A stretch of DNA of 64,000 nt from JAPSGM01 sp963777045 (GTDB lineage: Bacteria > Chloroflexota > Limnocylindria > QHBO01): assembly GCA_963777045.1 (NCBI GenBank), contig CAVZPD010000026.1:1-64000 (forward strand), in the 5' to 3' direction. Below the pieces are notes generated by a model, which was not told where the DNA came from, ran no database searches, and worked only from the letters and a program-made list of their open reading frames with translations. Every line of letters starts with the position of its first letter. Position 1 is the stretch's first letter. The position numbers and the translations under genes were made by a program. Positions 46,800-54,493 of this stretch are shown here, piece by piece.

Positions 46800-47686
46800 G
46801 CGGGCCCACCGGCGCTGATCACCTTCTCCGGCTTGAGCATGCCGGCCTCGACGGTGCCGATGCCGAGCAGCTCGTCGCCGCGAAAGACTGCCTGCCGTCC
46901 TTCGGCCGGCGAACGGCTGAGCCTGACCGGCGAACCATGGCAGAACTGGCCCGCCTCCGCATCGGTGAGGAGCACGCGCGGCATGGGGAGCAGCGGCGCC
47001 ACCGGGAGAATCGCCTCGGAGAGGCGTCCCGCAGCCGCCAGCCCCTCCAGCGCTTCCGGCAGCACAGCGTCCTCGGCCGAAAGACCGGCGGCCGCCGTCC
47101 GCCGCAGCGAGGCGAGGTAGCCGCCGCAGCCCACGGCATCGCCCAGGTCGCGCGCCAGCGAACGGATGTAGGTGCCAGGTCCACAGCGGACGTCGAGCCG
47201 TACGTCGAGCGAAGCATCTCCGGGCTCGATCGCCAGCACGTCGATCGCATCGATCGTCACCGTGCGGGCCGGCACGTCGAGCGGCGTCCCGGCCCGCGCC
47301 GCGCGGTGCGCCGTCTGCCCGCCCTGCTTTCGAGCAGAGAACGCCGGTGGCTGCTGGTCGAACGTCCCGATGAAGGCTCGCAGTGCCTCCCGGACGCGCG
47401 CCTCTTCCGGCAGCTCGTCGGATCCGCGCAGCAGCGGGCCTTCGGCATCGTCGGTCGCGGAGCGGAAGCCAAGGCGGACCACGGCGTCGTACCGCTTGCG
47501 CCCCCCGGTGAGCTCCTCGCTGAAGCGCGTGGCGGCGCCGACGAGGATGGGCAGGACGCCGGATGCGAGCGGGTCCAGCGTCCCGGCGTGGCCGATGCGT
47601 CGCGTCCCGGTCAGCCGCCGCATCAGGCCGACCATGTCGTGGGATGTCGGGCCAACGGGTTTGTCGAGGTTAACGACCCCGAGCAT
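46796..47686 (-). CDS. truB: tRNA pseudouridine-55 synthase TruB
   Basis: A 296-residue enzyme converting U55 in the T-loop of tRNAs. The catalytic Asp is in RIGHAGTLDPLASGVL, with KPVGPTSHDMV at the start and GTYIRSLARDLGDAVG. A C-terminal PUA-like segment (VFRGDELLGIGTVE) is present. ATG 47686 lies 17 bases inside the end of nrnA, so the pair is coupled. Confidence 0.95.
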   Translation of the reverse strand: MLGVVNLDKPVGPTSHDMVGLMRRLTGTRRIGHAGTLDPLASGVLPILVGAATRFSEELTGGRKRYDAVVRLGFRSATDDAEGPLLRGSDELPEEARVREALRAFIGTFDQQPPAFSARKQGGQTAHRAARAGTPLDVPARTVTIDAIDVLAIEPGDASLDVRLDVRCGPGTYIRSLARDLGDAVGCGGYLASLRRTAAAGLSAEDAVLPEALEGLAAAGRLSEAILPVAPLLPMPRVLLTDAEAGQFCHGSPVRLSRSPAEGRQAVFRGDELLGIGTVEAGMLKPEKVISAGGPA

Positions 47687-48647
47687 CGGCCCGGTCAAGC
47701 TCGCGTTCGCACTCGGCCAGGACGCGCTCTCGTGCCTCGTCGATGGTGGCCTCGAGCGTGCAGCCGGCTGCCCGCGCGTGCCCGCCGCCCCCGAACGCGC
47801 CGGTGATGGCCACCGCATCGGCCCGCTCGGTGGTTCGCACGCTGACCCGCGTGCTGGCCGGTGCCGCCTCCTTGAAGAGCACCGTGACGTCGGCGGCGCG
47901 GGTGCTCCCCAGCAGGTCCACGAACCCCTCCGACGCGGTCGGCTGCTCGCCGGCCTGGCGCAGCATGGCCTCGGTCATCGAGGCGTGGACGATGCGGCCC
48001 TCGCGACGCTGCCCGATCGACGCCAGCATCTGTCCCCACAGGGCGAGGGTGCTGAACGGCTTGTCGGCGTAGACGGCACGGTTGAGGCGCGAGAGGGGCG
48101 CACCCGCCTCCACCAGCGTCGCCGCCACCCGCAGCGTGCGTGGCGTGGCGTTGGGATGGGCGAAGGTGTGCGTGTCCTGCACGATCCCGGTCATCAGCGC
48201 GGTCGCCAGCTCGGCGTCGATCTCCACGCCGAGCTCGGGCAGCAGCAGCGCAACCATCTCGCACGTCGCGGCCGCCTGCGGGTCAACCCAATTGACCGCG
48301 CCGAAGCGCGGGTTCGAGACGTGGTGGTCGATGTTGGCGATGACGGCGCGCTCCAGCCAGTCGCCGTGTTCGGCAGCCACCGAACCGGTGCGGGCCAGGT
48401 CCCCCGCGTCGACCACGACCGCCAGGTCGGGCTCGAGCTGAGGCGCCCGCCGCACTCGTTCGATTCGCGGCAGGACGGCGAGGAAGGGCGGCGGGAGATC
48501 GCCGGAGACGACCTCGGACTCTTTCCCCAGGCGCTCTGCGGCGATGGCGATGGCGATGGCGGCGCCGAGCGTGTCACCGTCCGGATTCTCGTGGCAGATT
48601 GCCGTCACGCGCTTCGCGCGCTGCAGCGCCTCGACGACCTCTCTCAC
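47670..48647 (-). CDS. nrnA: DHH/DHHA1 phosphoesterase NrnA (nanoRNase/pAp phosphatase)
   Basis: A 325-residue DHH-family enzyme that degrades short oligoribonucleotides and 3'-phosphoadenosine 5'-phosphate. Metal motifs ENPDGDTLGAAIAI, VVDAGDL, ANIDHHVSN and TGIVQDTHTF, and the C-terminal GGGGHARAAG of DHHA1 are intact. GTG start overlaps rbfA by 4 bases (GTGA). It would finish the short products left by PNPase and RNase J. Confidence 0.94.
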   Translation of the reverse strand: MREVVEALQRAKRVTAICHENPDGDTLGAAIAIAIAAERLGKESEVVSGDLPPPFLAVLPRIERVRRAPQLEPDLAVVVDAGDLARTGSVAAEHGDWLERAVIANIDHHVSNPRFGAVNWVDPQAAATCEMVALLLPELGVEIDAELATALMTGIVQDTHTFAHPNATPRTLRVAATLVEAGAPLSRLNRAVYADKPFSTLALWGQMLASIGQRREGRIVHASMTEAMLRQAGEQPTASEGFVDLLGSTRAADVTVLFKEAAPASTRVSVRTTERADAVAITGAFGGGGHARAAGCTLEATIDEARERVLAECERELDRADARGR

Positions 48648-49009
48648 TTCTCCGCCTCGCCCTCTCCCCGTTCCTCCTCAAGGTCGCGCAGGATGCGAAG
48701 CACGCGATCGCCGGTCTCGATCGAGTCGTCTGCGCGCACGCTCAGCTCGGGCACCTGCCGAATCCGCAGCCGCTCGCCGAGTCGCCGCCGCAGCCAGGGG
48801 GCGGCATCTCGCAGGGCCCGCAGGGACCTATCGCGCTCCTCGTCGCTGCCGAGCACGCTGACCCAGACGCGGGCATGCCCCAGGTCACGCGCCGTCTCGA
48901 CGCGCGTGATGGTGGCGAAGCCGACGCGCGGGTCCTTCATCTCGCGCTGCAGGAGCTCCATGAGCTCCTGCTGGATCTGGCTGTCCAGGCGGTCGGTGCG
49001 CTGGCTCAT
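48644..49009 (-). CDS. rbfA: 30S ribosome-binding factor RbfA
   Basis: A 121-residue KH-fold assembly factor for the 30S subunit. MSQRTDRLDSQIQQELMELL, DPRVGFATITRVE and LGHARVWVSVLG match the family; the C-terminus is a short acidic helix. It sits between infB (7 bases upstream) and nrnA in the translation operon. Confidence 0.94.
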   Translation of the reverse strand: MSQRTDRLDSQIQQELMELLQREMKDPRVGFATITRVETARDLGHARVWVSVLGSDEERDRSLRALRDAAPWLRRRLGERLRIRQVPELSVRADDSIETGDRVLRILRDLEEERGEGEAEK

Positions 49010-49016
49010 CCGACGC

Positions 49017-50912
49017 TCAGGCCGGCTCGGAGACCATCTGGAAGCACTCGATCACGTCGCCCTCGGCGATCTCGTCGATCGAGAGGCCGATGCCGCACTC
49101 GTACCCGGTGGCGACCTCGCGGACATCGTCCTTGAAGCGCTTCAGTGACTCGATACGGCCCTCGGCCACCTGCGAGCCGCCGCGGAAGAGCCGGACCTGC
49201 CCACCGCGGATGATGCGACCGTCGGTGACGTACGAACCCGCCACGTTCCCGGCGCGTCCCGCCTTGATGACCATGCGGACCTCGGCATGGCCCTCCACCT
49301 TCTCCACCAGCTTCGGAGCGAGCATGCCTTTCAGGGCATCGCCAACGTCCTCGGTCAGCTTGTAGATGACGTCGTACAGCCGCACGTCGACACCGGTCGT
49401 GTCCACCTGTCGCTGCGCACCGGGGTCGAGCCGGGTGTTGAAGCCGATGACGACCGCATCCGAGGCCGAGGCCAGCAGGACGTCCGACTCGTTGATGTCC
49501 CCGGCACCCTCGCGCAGGATGCTGATCCGGGCCTGGTCGGTGTTCAGTCCCTCCAGGGCGTGGCGGATGGCTCCGAGCGAGCCCTGCACATCGGTCTTGA
49601 GGACGACGCGCAGCTCCTTGACCTCGGAGGCCTGGATCTGGGCGGAGATGTCCTCGAGCGTGAAGGCGCTCTTGCCGTGGCCGCCGGCCATGGTCCGGGC
49701 GTTCGCCTCGGCCATGTCGCGCGCGGCCTTCTCGTCGGCCACCACGCGCAGGATGTCGCCCGCCTCGGGCAGGTCGCCCAGGCCGATGATCTCCACGGCG
49801 GTCGCCGGCTCGGCCAGCTTGACGCGCTTGCCGGCGGCGTTCTGCAGGGCGCGCACGCGCCCGTGGGTGCGCCCCGCCGCGACGATGTCGCCGACGCGCA
49901 GCGTGCCGGTCTGGACCAGGACCGTCGCGACGTTGCCTCGCCCCTTCTCGACCTTCGATTCGACGATCGTGCCGACCGCCGGCCGCGAGGGATTGGCCTT
50001 CAGGTCCTGGATGTCGGCGACGAGCAGGACCATCTCCATGACGTCGTCGAGGCCCGTCCGCTGCTTGGCGGAGACGGGCACCGCGATGACGTCGCCGCCG
50101 TACTCCTCGATCATGACACCGATCTCGGCCAGCTCCTGCTTCACGCGATCGGGGTTCGCATCGGCCTTGTCGACCTTGTTGATGGCCACGATCATCGGCA
50201 CCCGCGCCGCGCGGACGTGGTCGATCGCCTCCCGGGTCTGGGGCATCACGCCGTCATCGGCGGCGACCACGATGATGGCGATGTCGGTGACCTGCGCACC
50301 GCGCGCACGCATGGCGGTGAAGGCCTCGTGGCCGGGCGTATCGAGGAAGACGATGCGCTTGTCGTTGTGCACGACCTCGGATGCGCCGATGTGCTGGGTG
50401 ATGCCGCCCCGCTCCCCCGCCGCGACAGCGGTGGAACGAATGGCGTCGAGCAGGCTGGTCTTGCCATGGTCGACGTGCCCCATGATCGTCACGATCGGCG
50501 CACGGGTGACCAGGTCGGCCGCCTCGTCCTCGCTGAAGAGCTGCGGCTTGCCGCTGCCGTCAGTGCGTTCGGGGACGGGCGCTCCATCCTCGGACGGCTC
50601 GGCGCCCTCGTCGGACGGGACGTCCGCCGCTCCGATCGACTTCACCTCGTACCCCAGCTCGGCGGCGACGAGCGACGCGGTATCGAAGTCGATGGTCTGG
50701 TTGACCGTGGCGAAGATGCCGTTCCGGATGAGCTCCTTGATGACGTCGGCGTTGCTGACCACGAGTGCCGTGGCCAGGTCCTTCACCGAGACCGACGCGG
50801 GCAGCTCGACCGGACCGGTCGGCTTCGGCGGCGCCTCCATCACGGCAGCCTGGGTGTTTCTCCGTCGCTGGGGCCGTGGGCCCCGTCGTTGCTGATATCT
50901 ACGTGGCGGCAT
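49017..50912 (-). CDS. infB: Translation initiation factor IF-2
   Basis: A 631-residue GTPase placing initiator tRNA on the 30S subunit. The N-terminal region is short and basic (MPPRRYQQRRGPRPQRRR) with one IF2_N motif (KDLATALVVSNADVIKELI). The G domain carries GHVDHGKTSLLD, DTPGHEAFTAMRARG and NKVDK. Domains II-IV (VESKVEKGRGNVATVLVQTG ... VATGYECGIGL) are complete. The gene overlaps rnpM by 14 bases. Confidence 0.97.
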   Translation of the reverse strand: MPPRRYQQRRGPRPQRRRNTQAAVMEAPPKPTGPVELPASVSVKDLATALVVSNADVIKELIRNGIFATVNQTIDFDTASLVAAELGYEVKSIGAADVPSDEGAEPSEDGAPVPERTDGSGKPQLFSEDEAADLVTRAPIVTIMGHVDHGKTSLLDAIRSTAVAAGERGGITQHIGASEVVHNDKRIVFLDTPGHEAFTAMRARGAQVTDIAIIVVAADDGVMPQTREAIDHVRAARVPMIVAINKVDKADANPDRVKQELAEIGVMIEEYGGDVIAVPVSAKQRTGLDDVMEMVLLVADIQDLKANPSRPAVGTIVESKVEKGRGNVATVLVQTGTLRVGDIVAAGRTHGRVRALQNAAGKRVKLAEPATAVEIIGLGDLPEAGDILRVVADEKAARDMAEANARTMAGGHGKSAFTLEDISAQIQASEVKELRVVLKTDVQGSLGAIRHALEGLNTDQARISILREGAGDINESDVLLASASDAVVIGFNTRLDPGAQRQVDTTGVDVRLYDVIYKLTEDVGDALKGMLAPKLVEKVEGHAEVRMVIKAGRAGNVAGSYVTDGRIIRGGQVRLFRGGSQVAEGRIESLKRFKDDVREVATGYECGIGLSIDEIAEGDVIECFQMVSEPA

Positions 50913-51171
50913 CCATCACCTCGATCCGGAGCGTCCCCGGCTCCACGGCCGCGCCGAGCGCTCGGTTGACTGCTTGCGCCAGGCGTCGCGGCTCCCGGCA
51001 GGCAGGGTCATCGCAAATGTACGTTCCCCGGCCGGCGGCCCTGCCGGTCGGGTCGATCGCAGCCGTTCCGTCCGCGGCACGGACGATGCGCGTCAGCGAT
51101 CGCTTGGCGCGCACCTGGCGGCACGCCGCACAGGTGCGCATGGGGATGTGATCAGGTCGTCGCTTCGGCAT
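50899..51171 (-). CDS. rnpM: RnpM (YlxR), RNase P regulator
   Basis: A 90-residue YlxR protein. The family motif MRTCAACRQVRAK and GRAAGRGTYICDDPAC with four Cys is clear. In Firmicutes this protein binds RNase P RNA and lowers its activity. It lies between nusA (20-base overlap) and infB (14-base overlap), the standard position. No L7Ae-like gene follows. Confidence 0.92.
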   Translation of the reverse strand: MPKRRPDHIPMRTCAACRQVRAKRSLTRIVRAADGTAAIDPTGRAAGRGTYICDDPACREPRRLAQAVNRALGAAVEPGTLRIEVMDAAT

Positions 51172-52279
51172 CGGCCGGCGCCTCCTCGGCGTCTCCGCTG
51201 GCCGCCCCGGGCTCGTCGTGCGAGGCCGCGGCCACGCCGACTTCCGAACGGATGTCGATGCGCCAGCCGGTCAACTTGGCCGCCAGGCGAGCATTCTGGC
51301 CCTCCTTGCCGATGGCCAGCGACAGCTGCCGCTCCGGGACGATCACGTTGGCGATCTTGTGCTCCTCGTCCACGCGGACGCTGAGCACCTCCGCCGGCGA
51401 GAGCGCTTCGGCCACGTACGCGGACGCGTCCTCGTCCCAGAGCACGATGTCGACCTTCTCGCCGTTGAGCTCGGCCACGATGGCCTGGATTCGCGCGCCG
51501 CGCTGCCCGACCGCGGCGCCCTTGGCATCGACGCCCGGCTGCCGGCTCTCAACCGCCACCTTCGATCGGCTGCCCGCCTCCCTGGCGATGCCGCGAATGA
51601 CGACGGTCCCGTTGTAGATCTCCGGGATCTCCATCTCCATCAGCCGTCGCAGGAAGCCACGATGGGTGCGGCTCACGACAAGCACCGGACCGCGAGCCGT
51701 GCGGCGCACCTCGAGGACGTAGACCTTCAGGTGCTGGCCGATGCGGTAGTGCTCCCCGGGGAGCTGCTCCGTCACGGCTAGCACCGCCTCGACGCCCTTC
51801 CCCATGTCGAGCACGACCGCCTGGTCGGTGGTGCGGTGCACCACGCCGGTCATGATCTCGCCCTCGCGCGACGCATACTGGCTGTAGACCACGTCGCGTT
51901 CGGCCTCTCGCAGCCGCTGCCGGTAGACCTGGCCCGCTGTCTGAGCCGCGATGCGTCCCAGCTGGGCCTGCGTCACGTTCTCCGGAACGCGGACCTTTCC
52001 ACCGACGCCGGTCGACGAGTCGATCTTCTGCGCCTCGGAAACCACCTTCTGCAGTTCCGGGTCCTCGATCTCGTCTTCGGTGGCGACCACCTCGTACTCC
52101 CGGTAGACGCTGATCTGACCCGACTCGGAGTCGACCTTGACAACCACGTTCTCCGGTGCATCGGCATTGCGGCGGTAGGCCGACTCGATGGCCTGCTCCA
52201 GCGTCTGGATGAGGATCTCCTGCGGCACGCCCTTCTCGGCGTTCAACTGGAGCAGGGCTCCGATGAAGTCTCGATTCAC
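51152..52279 (-). CDS. nusA: Transcription termination/antitermination factor NusA
   Basis: A 375-residue factor with the N-terminal RNAP-binding domain (RDFIGALLQLNAEKGVPQEIL), S1 (GVVHRTTDQAVVLDMG), and two KH domains (GAAVGQRGARIQAIVAELNGEKVDIV, and ERQLSLAIGKEGQNARLAAKLTGWRIDI; each about 27 residues). It ends in a short acidic tail and lacks the E. coli AR repeats. Start GTG 52279 follows GAGGTGCGGAC. It heads the nusA-rnpM-infB-rbfA-nrnA-truB-ribF-rpsO-pnp cluster; the usual first gene rimP is absent. Confidence 0.96.
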   Translation of the reverse strand: MNRDFIGALLQLNAEKGVPQEILIQTLEQAIESAYRRNADAPENVVVKVDSESGQISVYREYEVVATEDEIEDPELQKVVSEAQKIDSSTGVGGKVRVPENVTQAQLGRIAAQTAGQVYRQRLREAERDVVYSQYASREGEIMTGVVHRTTDQAVVLDMGKGVEAVLAVTEQLPGEHYRIGQHLKVYVLEVRRTARGPVLVVSRTHRGFLRRLMEMEIPEIYNGTVVIRGIAREAGSRSKVAVESRQPGVDAKGAAVGQRGARIQAIVAELNGEKVDIVLWDEDASAYVAEALSPAEVLSVRVDEEHKIANVIVPERQLSLAIGKEGQNARLAAKLTGWRIDIRSEVGVAAASHDEPGAASGDAEEAPADAEATT

Positions 52280-52314
52280 GTCCGCACCTCGCGCCCTTCC
52301 GGGCAGAAACAAAA

Positions 52315-52340
52315 ACGTGGGATGGCGAACCGACCCACGT
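52315..52340 (-). terminator. Attenuator-like hairpin in the nusA leader
   Basis: On the minus strand ACGTGGG and CCCACGT (7 base pairs, 12-base loop) are followed directly by TTTTGTTTC. In a 70% GC context the T-run is exceptional. The structure lies between the likely promoter (52394) and the nusA GTG (52279), so it could halt most transcripts of the operon unless NusA or ribosomes intervene. Confidence 0.6.
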
Positions 52341-52393
52341 CTTCCCTAGTCAGTATCGATTCGGCTCGCATTCGGTCAGCGAAACCGTCCCGG

Positions 52394-52422
52394 AGTATAC
52401 CAGCCGGTGCCCCAATCGTCAG
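52394..52422 (-). promoter_or_regulatory. Promoter of the nusA operon
   Basis: Minus strand: -35 CTGACG (52422-52417), 17-base spacer, extended -10 TGGTATACT with TATACT at 52399-52394. It would start transcription near 52387, giving a leader of about 108 bases that holds the attenuator-like hairpin. Confidence 0.65.
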
Positions 52423-52903
52423 GGGCGCGGGGTGGCCGGAATGACCTGGCGGAGCCGGATGCGCGGACCGCCCGGTGCCATCGAGGGGCATGAAAAGCGG
52501 CGGTGGCCGGAGTAACTCCCGCGCCGACTCCGGTGAATGGTCCGGTGACGAGTCCCGCGGATGGTCCCGTATCCAGCCCCGTGCCCGAGGCGTTGCCGCC
52601 AGCGGGTCGGGTGTTGTACCGCTTTGCCGGCCAACCCGGCGCTTCGGTACGTTGTTGGCCTGGATCGGGTGCCACCTCGAGCGGTCGCCCCGGTGTCACC
52701 TCCGGTGATCGGTCGAGCGGTTTCTCCGGCGCCCGCCGAGCCACCAGCCTACGTGATGGAGGTCACAGGCGCCAAGGTACTTTTCCACATGGTGCGTCCA
52801 GGCAACGGTCGGCTTTTCCACCCTCTATCCACACCGCTCAGGGCCCCGCCGGTACTATCAGGCGATACCGGCACTAACCGCACCTGCGGACACTTCCCGT
52901 GAC
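52423..52903. other. Noncoding stretch upstream of nusA
   Basis: About 480 bases with no credible gene on either strand; the open frames here have odd composition and no homology I recognise. It is scattered with CCGGTG/CCGGAG words on the plus strand (for example around 52400, 52467, 52513, 52530-52545, 52700), then near its right end carries three DnaA-box-like motifs. A TACTAT box at 52853-52858 may serve the J-domain gene at 52904. Confidence 0.5.
52781..52833 (+). promoter_or_regulatory. Three phased DnaA-box-like motifs
   Basis: TTTTCCACA (52781-52789, fits TTWTNCACA), TTTTCCACC (52814-52822, one mismatch) and CTATCCACA (52825-52833, one mismatch from TTATCCACA). All face the same way and begin 33 and 11 bases apart, so they lie on one helix face. 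No dnaA, dnaN or rpmH is near, so an origin is unlikely; a DnaA titration or regulatory site is possible. Confidence 0.35.
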
Positions 52904-53371
52904 ATGACCGACCGCGACGCCTACGTCGTCCTCAACGTCCGACCCGATGCGCACCAGCTCGTCATCCAGGCGGCGTACCGCGTCCTCGCCTCACTCCACC
53001 ACCCCGATCACGACGGAGAATCGGCCGCCGCAAACCGTCGCATGGCGGAGCTCAACGATGCGTACGCCAGGCTGCGAACCGCCGAGCGTCGCGAGAGCTA
53101 CGACCGGGAGCGGCGCGCTGGCGCAGTGCCGCCGTCGGTGATGACGCCTCCTCCGCGTCGCGCCACGCCGGCCGAGCAGGCACGCCCGGGGATCATCGAC
53201 TTCGGACGTTACCGCGGCTGGACGATCGCCAGCGTTGCGCGGCAGGATCCCGACTACCTCCGCTGGCTCGCGCGTCATTCGAGTGGCGTTCGGTTCCGTG
53301 GTGAGATCAAGCAGGCACTCGCCAGCACGCCACGAGGGCCGATGGCCAGCGAGCGGGTGTTCGGGCGGTGA
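52904..53371 (+). CDS. J-domain protein with C-terminal DUF3820-like module (paralogue)
   Basis: A 155-residue protein of the same build as the one at 55-555. J domain 3-70 with HPD in HHPDHD (33-35), a Pro-rich linker (75-95), and the C-terminal module IIDFGRYRGWTIASVARQDP then YLRWLARHSSGVRFR (97-139). The module shares FGRY-G-x-T/x-S, DPxYLxWLxRHSSG-x-R with its paralogue, so the pairing is conserved. It lies alone on the plus strand between the nusA and rpsB superoperons. Client and function unknown. Confidence 0.8.
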   Translation: MTDRDAYVVLNVRPDAHQLVIQAAYRVLASLHHPDHDGESAAANRRMAELNDAYARLRTAERRESYDRERRAGAVPPSVMTPPPRRATPAEQARPGIIDFGRYRGWTIASVARQDPDYLRWLARHSSGVRFRGEIKQALASTPRGPMASERVFGR

Positions 53372-53374
53372 CCC

Positions 53375-54493
53375 TCAGCCCTCGATCAGGCGCTGGACGT
53401 CCTGGATCGAGATCAGGATCACCAGCACGATCAGCACCATGAAGCCGGTCAGGTAGATCAGCGCCTCGCGTTCGGCGGGGAGCCGGCGGCGGCGCGCCGC
53501 CTCGATCAGCACCACGGCGATGCGGCCACCGTCGAGCGGCGGGAAGGGCAGCACGTTGAGGACGGCGAGGTTGATCGACAGGATCCCCATGAAGAAGAGC
53601 TGGCTGACGAGCGGTGCCTGGAGCATGCGGCCCGTCTCCTCGGCGATCCCGATCGGCCCCACCGCCCCGCCGCCCTCCGGATTCAGGCCGAGCAGGCCGC
53701 CAACGGCATCGGCCAGGCCACCAGGGATCTGGTAGGCGAGGTTGCCGGCCTCCGAGAAGCCTCGCCGGGTCGCTTCGAGCGGGCTTGACACCTCGGACGG
53801 CACCTCGACGTAGCGATCCGGCACGTAGCTGAAGCCGACCGGCCCCTCACCGGGCGCCAGCTCGTCCTCGGACCGGGGCGTGACGGTCACCTCGCGCTCG
53901 CTCCCGGCGCGATCGATACGGAGCGTGACCTCCTCGCCGGCGTGCGACCGGACGTAGCTGGTCAGGTCGCTCGACACGTCGAAGGACTGGCCATCGGCTG
54001 CCAGGATGCGATCGCCGACCTGCAGCTGCTGCGCCGCGGGACTGCCAGGCTGGATGTCGGTCACCGTCAGCGGCCCACGGCCCTGGGGGATCGGCATGGC
54101 CAGGGCGATCGCGAAGAGGACGCCGGCGAGCAGGAAGTTCATGAAGACGCCCGCCAACAGCACCACCACGCGGATCCAGACCGGCTTGCGGTTGAAGGCG
54201 CCGGCCATGGCGCGCTCCACCGCGGTCTCGGACAGGCCCTGCTCACGCAGCTTGTCGGCCTCGCCCTCGCCGTCCTCGCCCAGCATCTTGACGAAGCCGC
54301 CCAGCGGGATCGTGTTGATCGAGTAGCGCGTCCCGCGCCAGATGACCGAGCCGAGGCGGGGCGGGAAGAAGATGCCGAACTCCTGGACGGTGATGCCTGC
54401 CATCTTCGCCGCGGCGAAGTGTCCGAGCTCGTGCACCAGCACCAGCACGACCAGCACCCCGACGAAGGCGAGGACCGTGGTGAGCACGTCCAT
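53375..54493 (-). CDS. rseP: Site-2 intramembrane metalloprotease RseP
   Basis: A 372-residue membrane zinc protease. The HExxH is VHELGHFAAAKMAG in helix 1, a PDZ domain (GPLTVTDIQPGSPAAQQLQVGDRIL, about 25 residues) follows helix 2, and the C-terminal metal motif is NVLPFPPLDGGRI. It releases anti-sigma factors or clears signal-peptide remnants. ATG 54493 shares one base with the dxr TGA. It is the last gene of the rpsB superoperon. Confidence 0.93.
   Translation of the reverse strand: MDVLTTVLAFVGVLVVLVLVHELGHFAAAKMAGITVQEFGIFFPPRLGSVIWRGTRYSINTIPLGGFVKMLGEDGEGEADKLREQGLSETAVERAMAGAFNRKPVWIRVVVLLAGVFMNFLLAGVLFAIALAMPIPQGRGPLTVTDIQPGSPAAQQLQVGDRILAADGQSFDVSSDLTSYVRSHAGEEVTLRIDRAGSEREVTVTPRSEDELAPGEGPVGFSYVPDRYVEVPSEVSSPLEATRRGFSEAGNLAYQIPGGLADAVGGLLGLNPEGGGAVGPIGIAEETGRMLQAPLVSQLFFMGILSINLAVLNVLPFPPLDGGRIAVVLIEAARRRRLPAEREALIYLTGFMVLIVLVILISIQDVQRLIEG

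Noticed and set aside
52376..52744. Open frames on both strands of the nusA upstream region, including a possible RimP
   Set aside because: None of the translations resembles RimP or any family; composition is Pro/Gly/Thr-rich, and the nusA promoter lies inside the minus-strand frame.
52781..52833. Chromosomal replication origin
   Set aside because: No dnaA, dnaN, recF, gyrB or rpmH in the neighbourhood and no AT-rich unwinding region; only three imperfect boxes.
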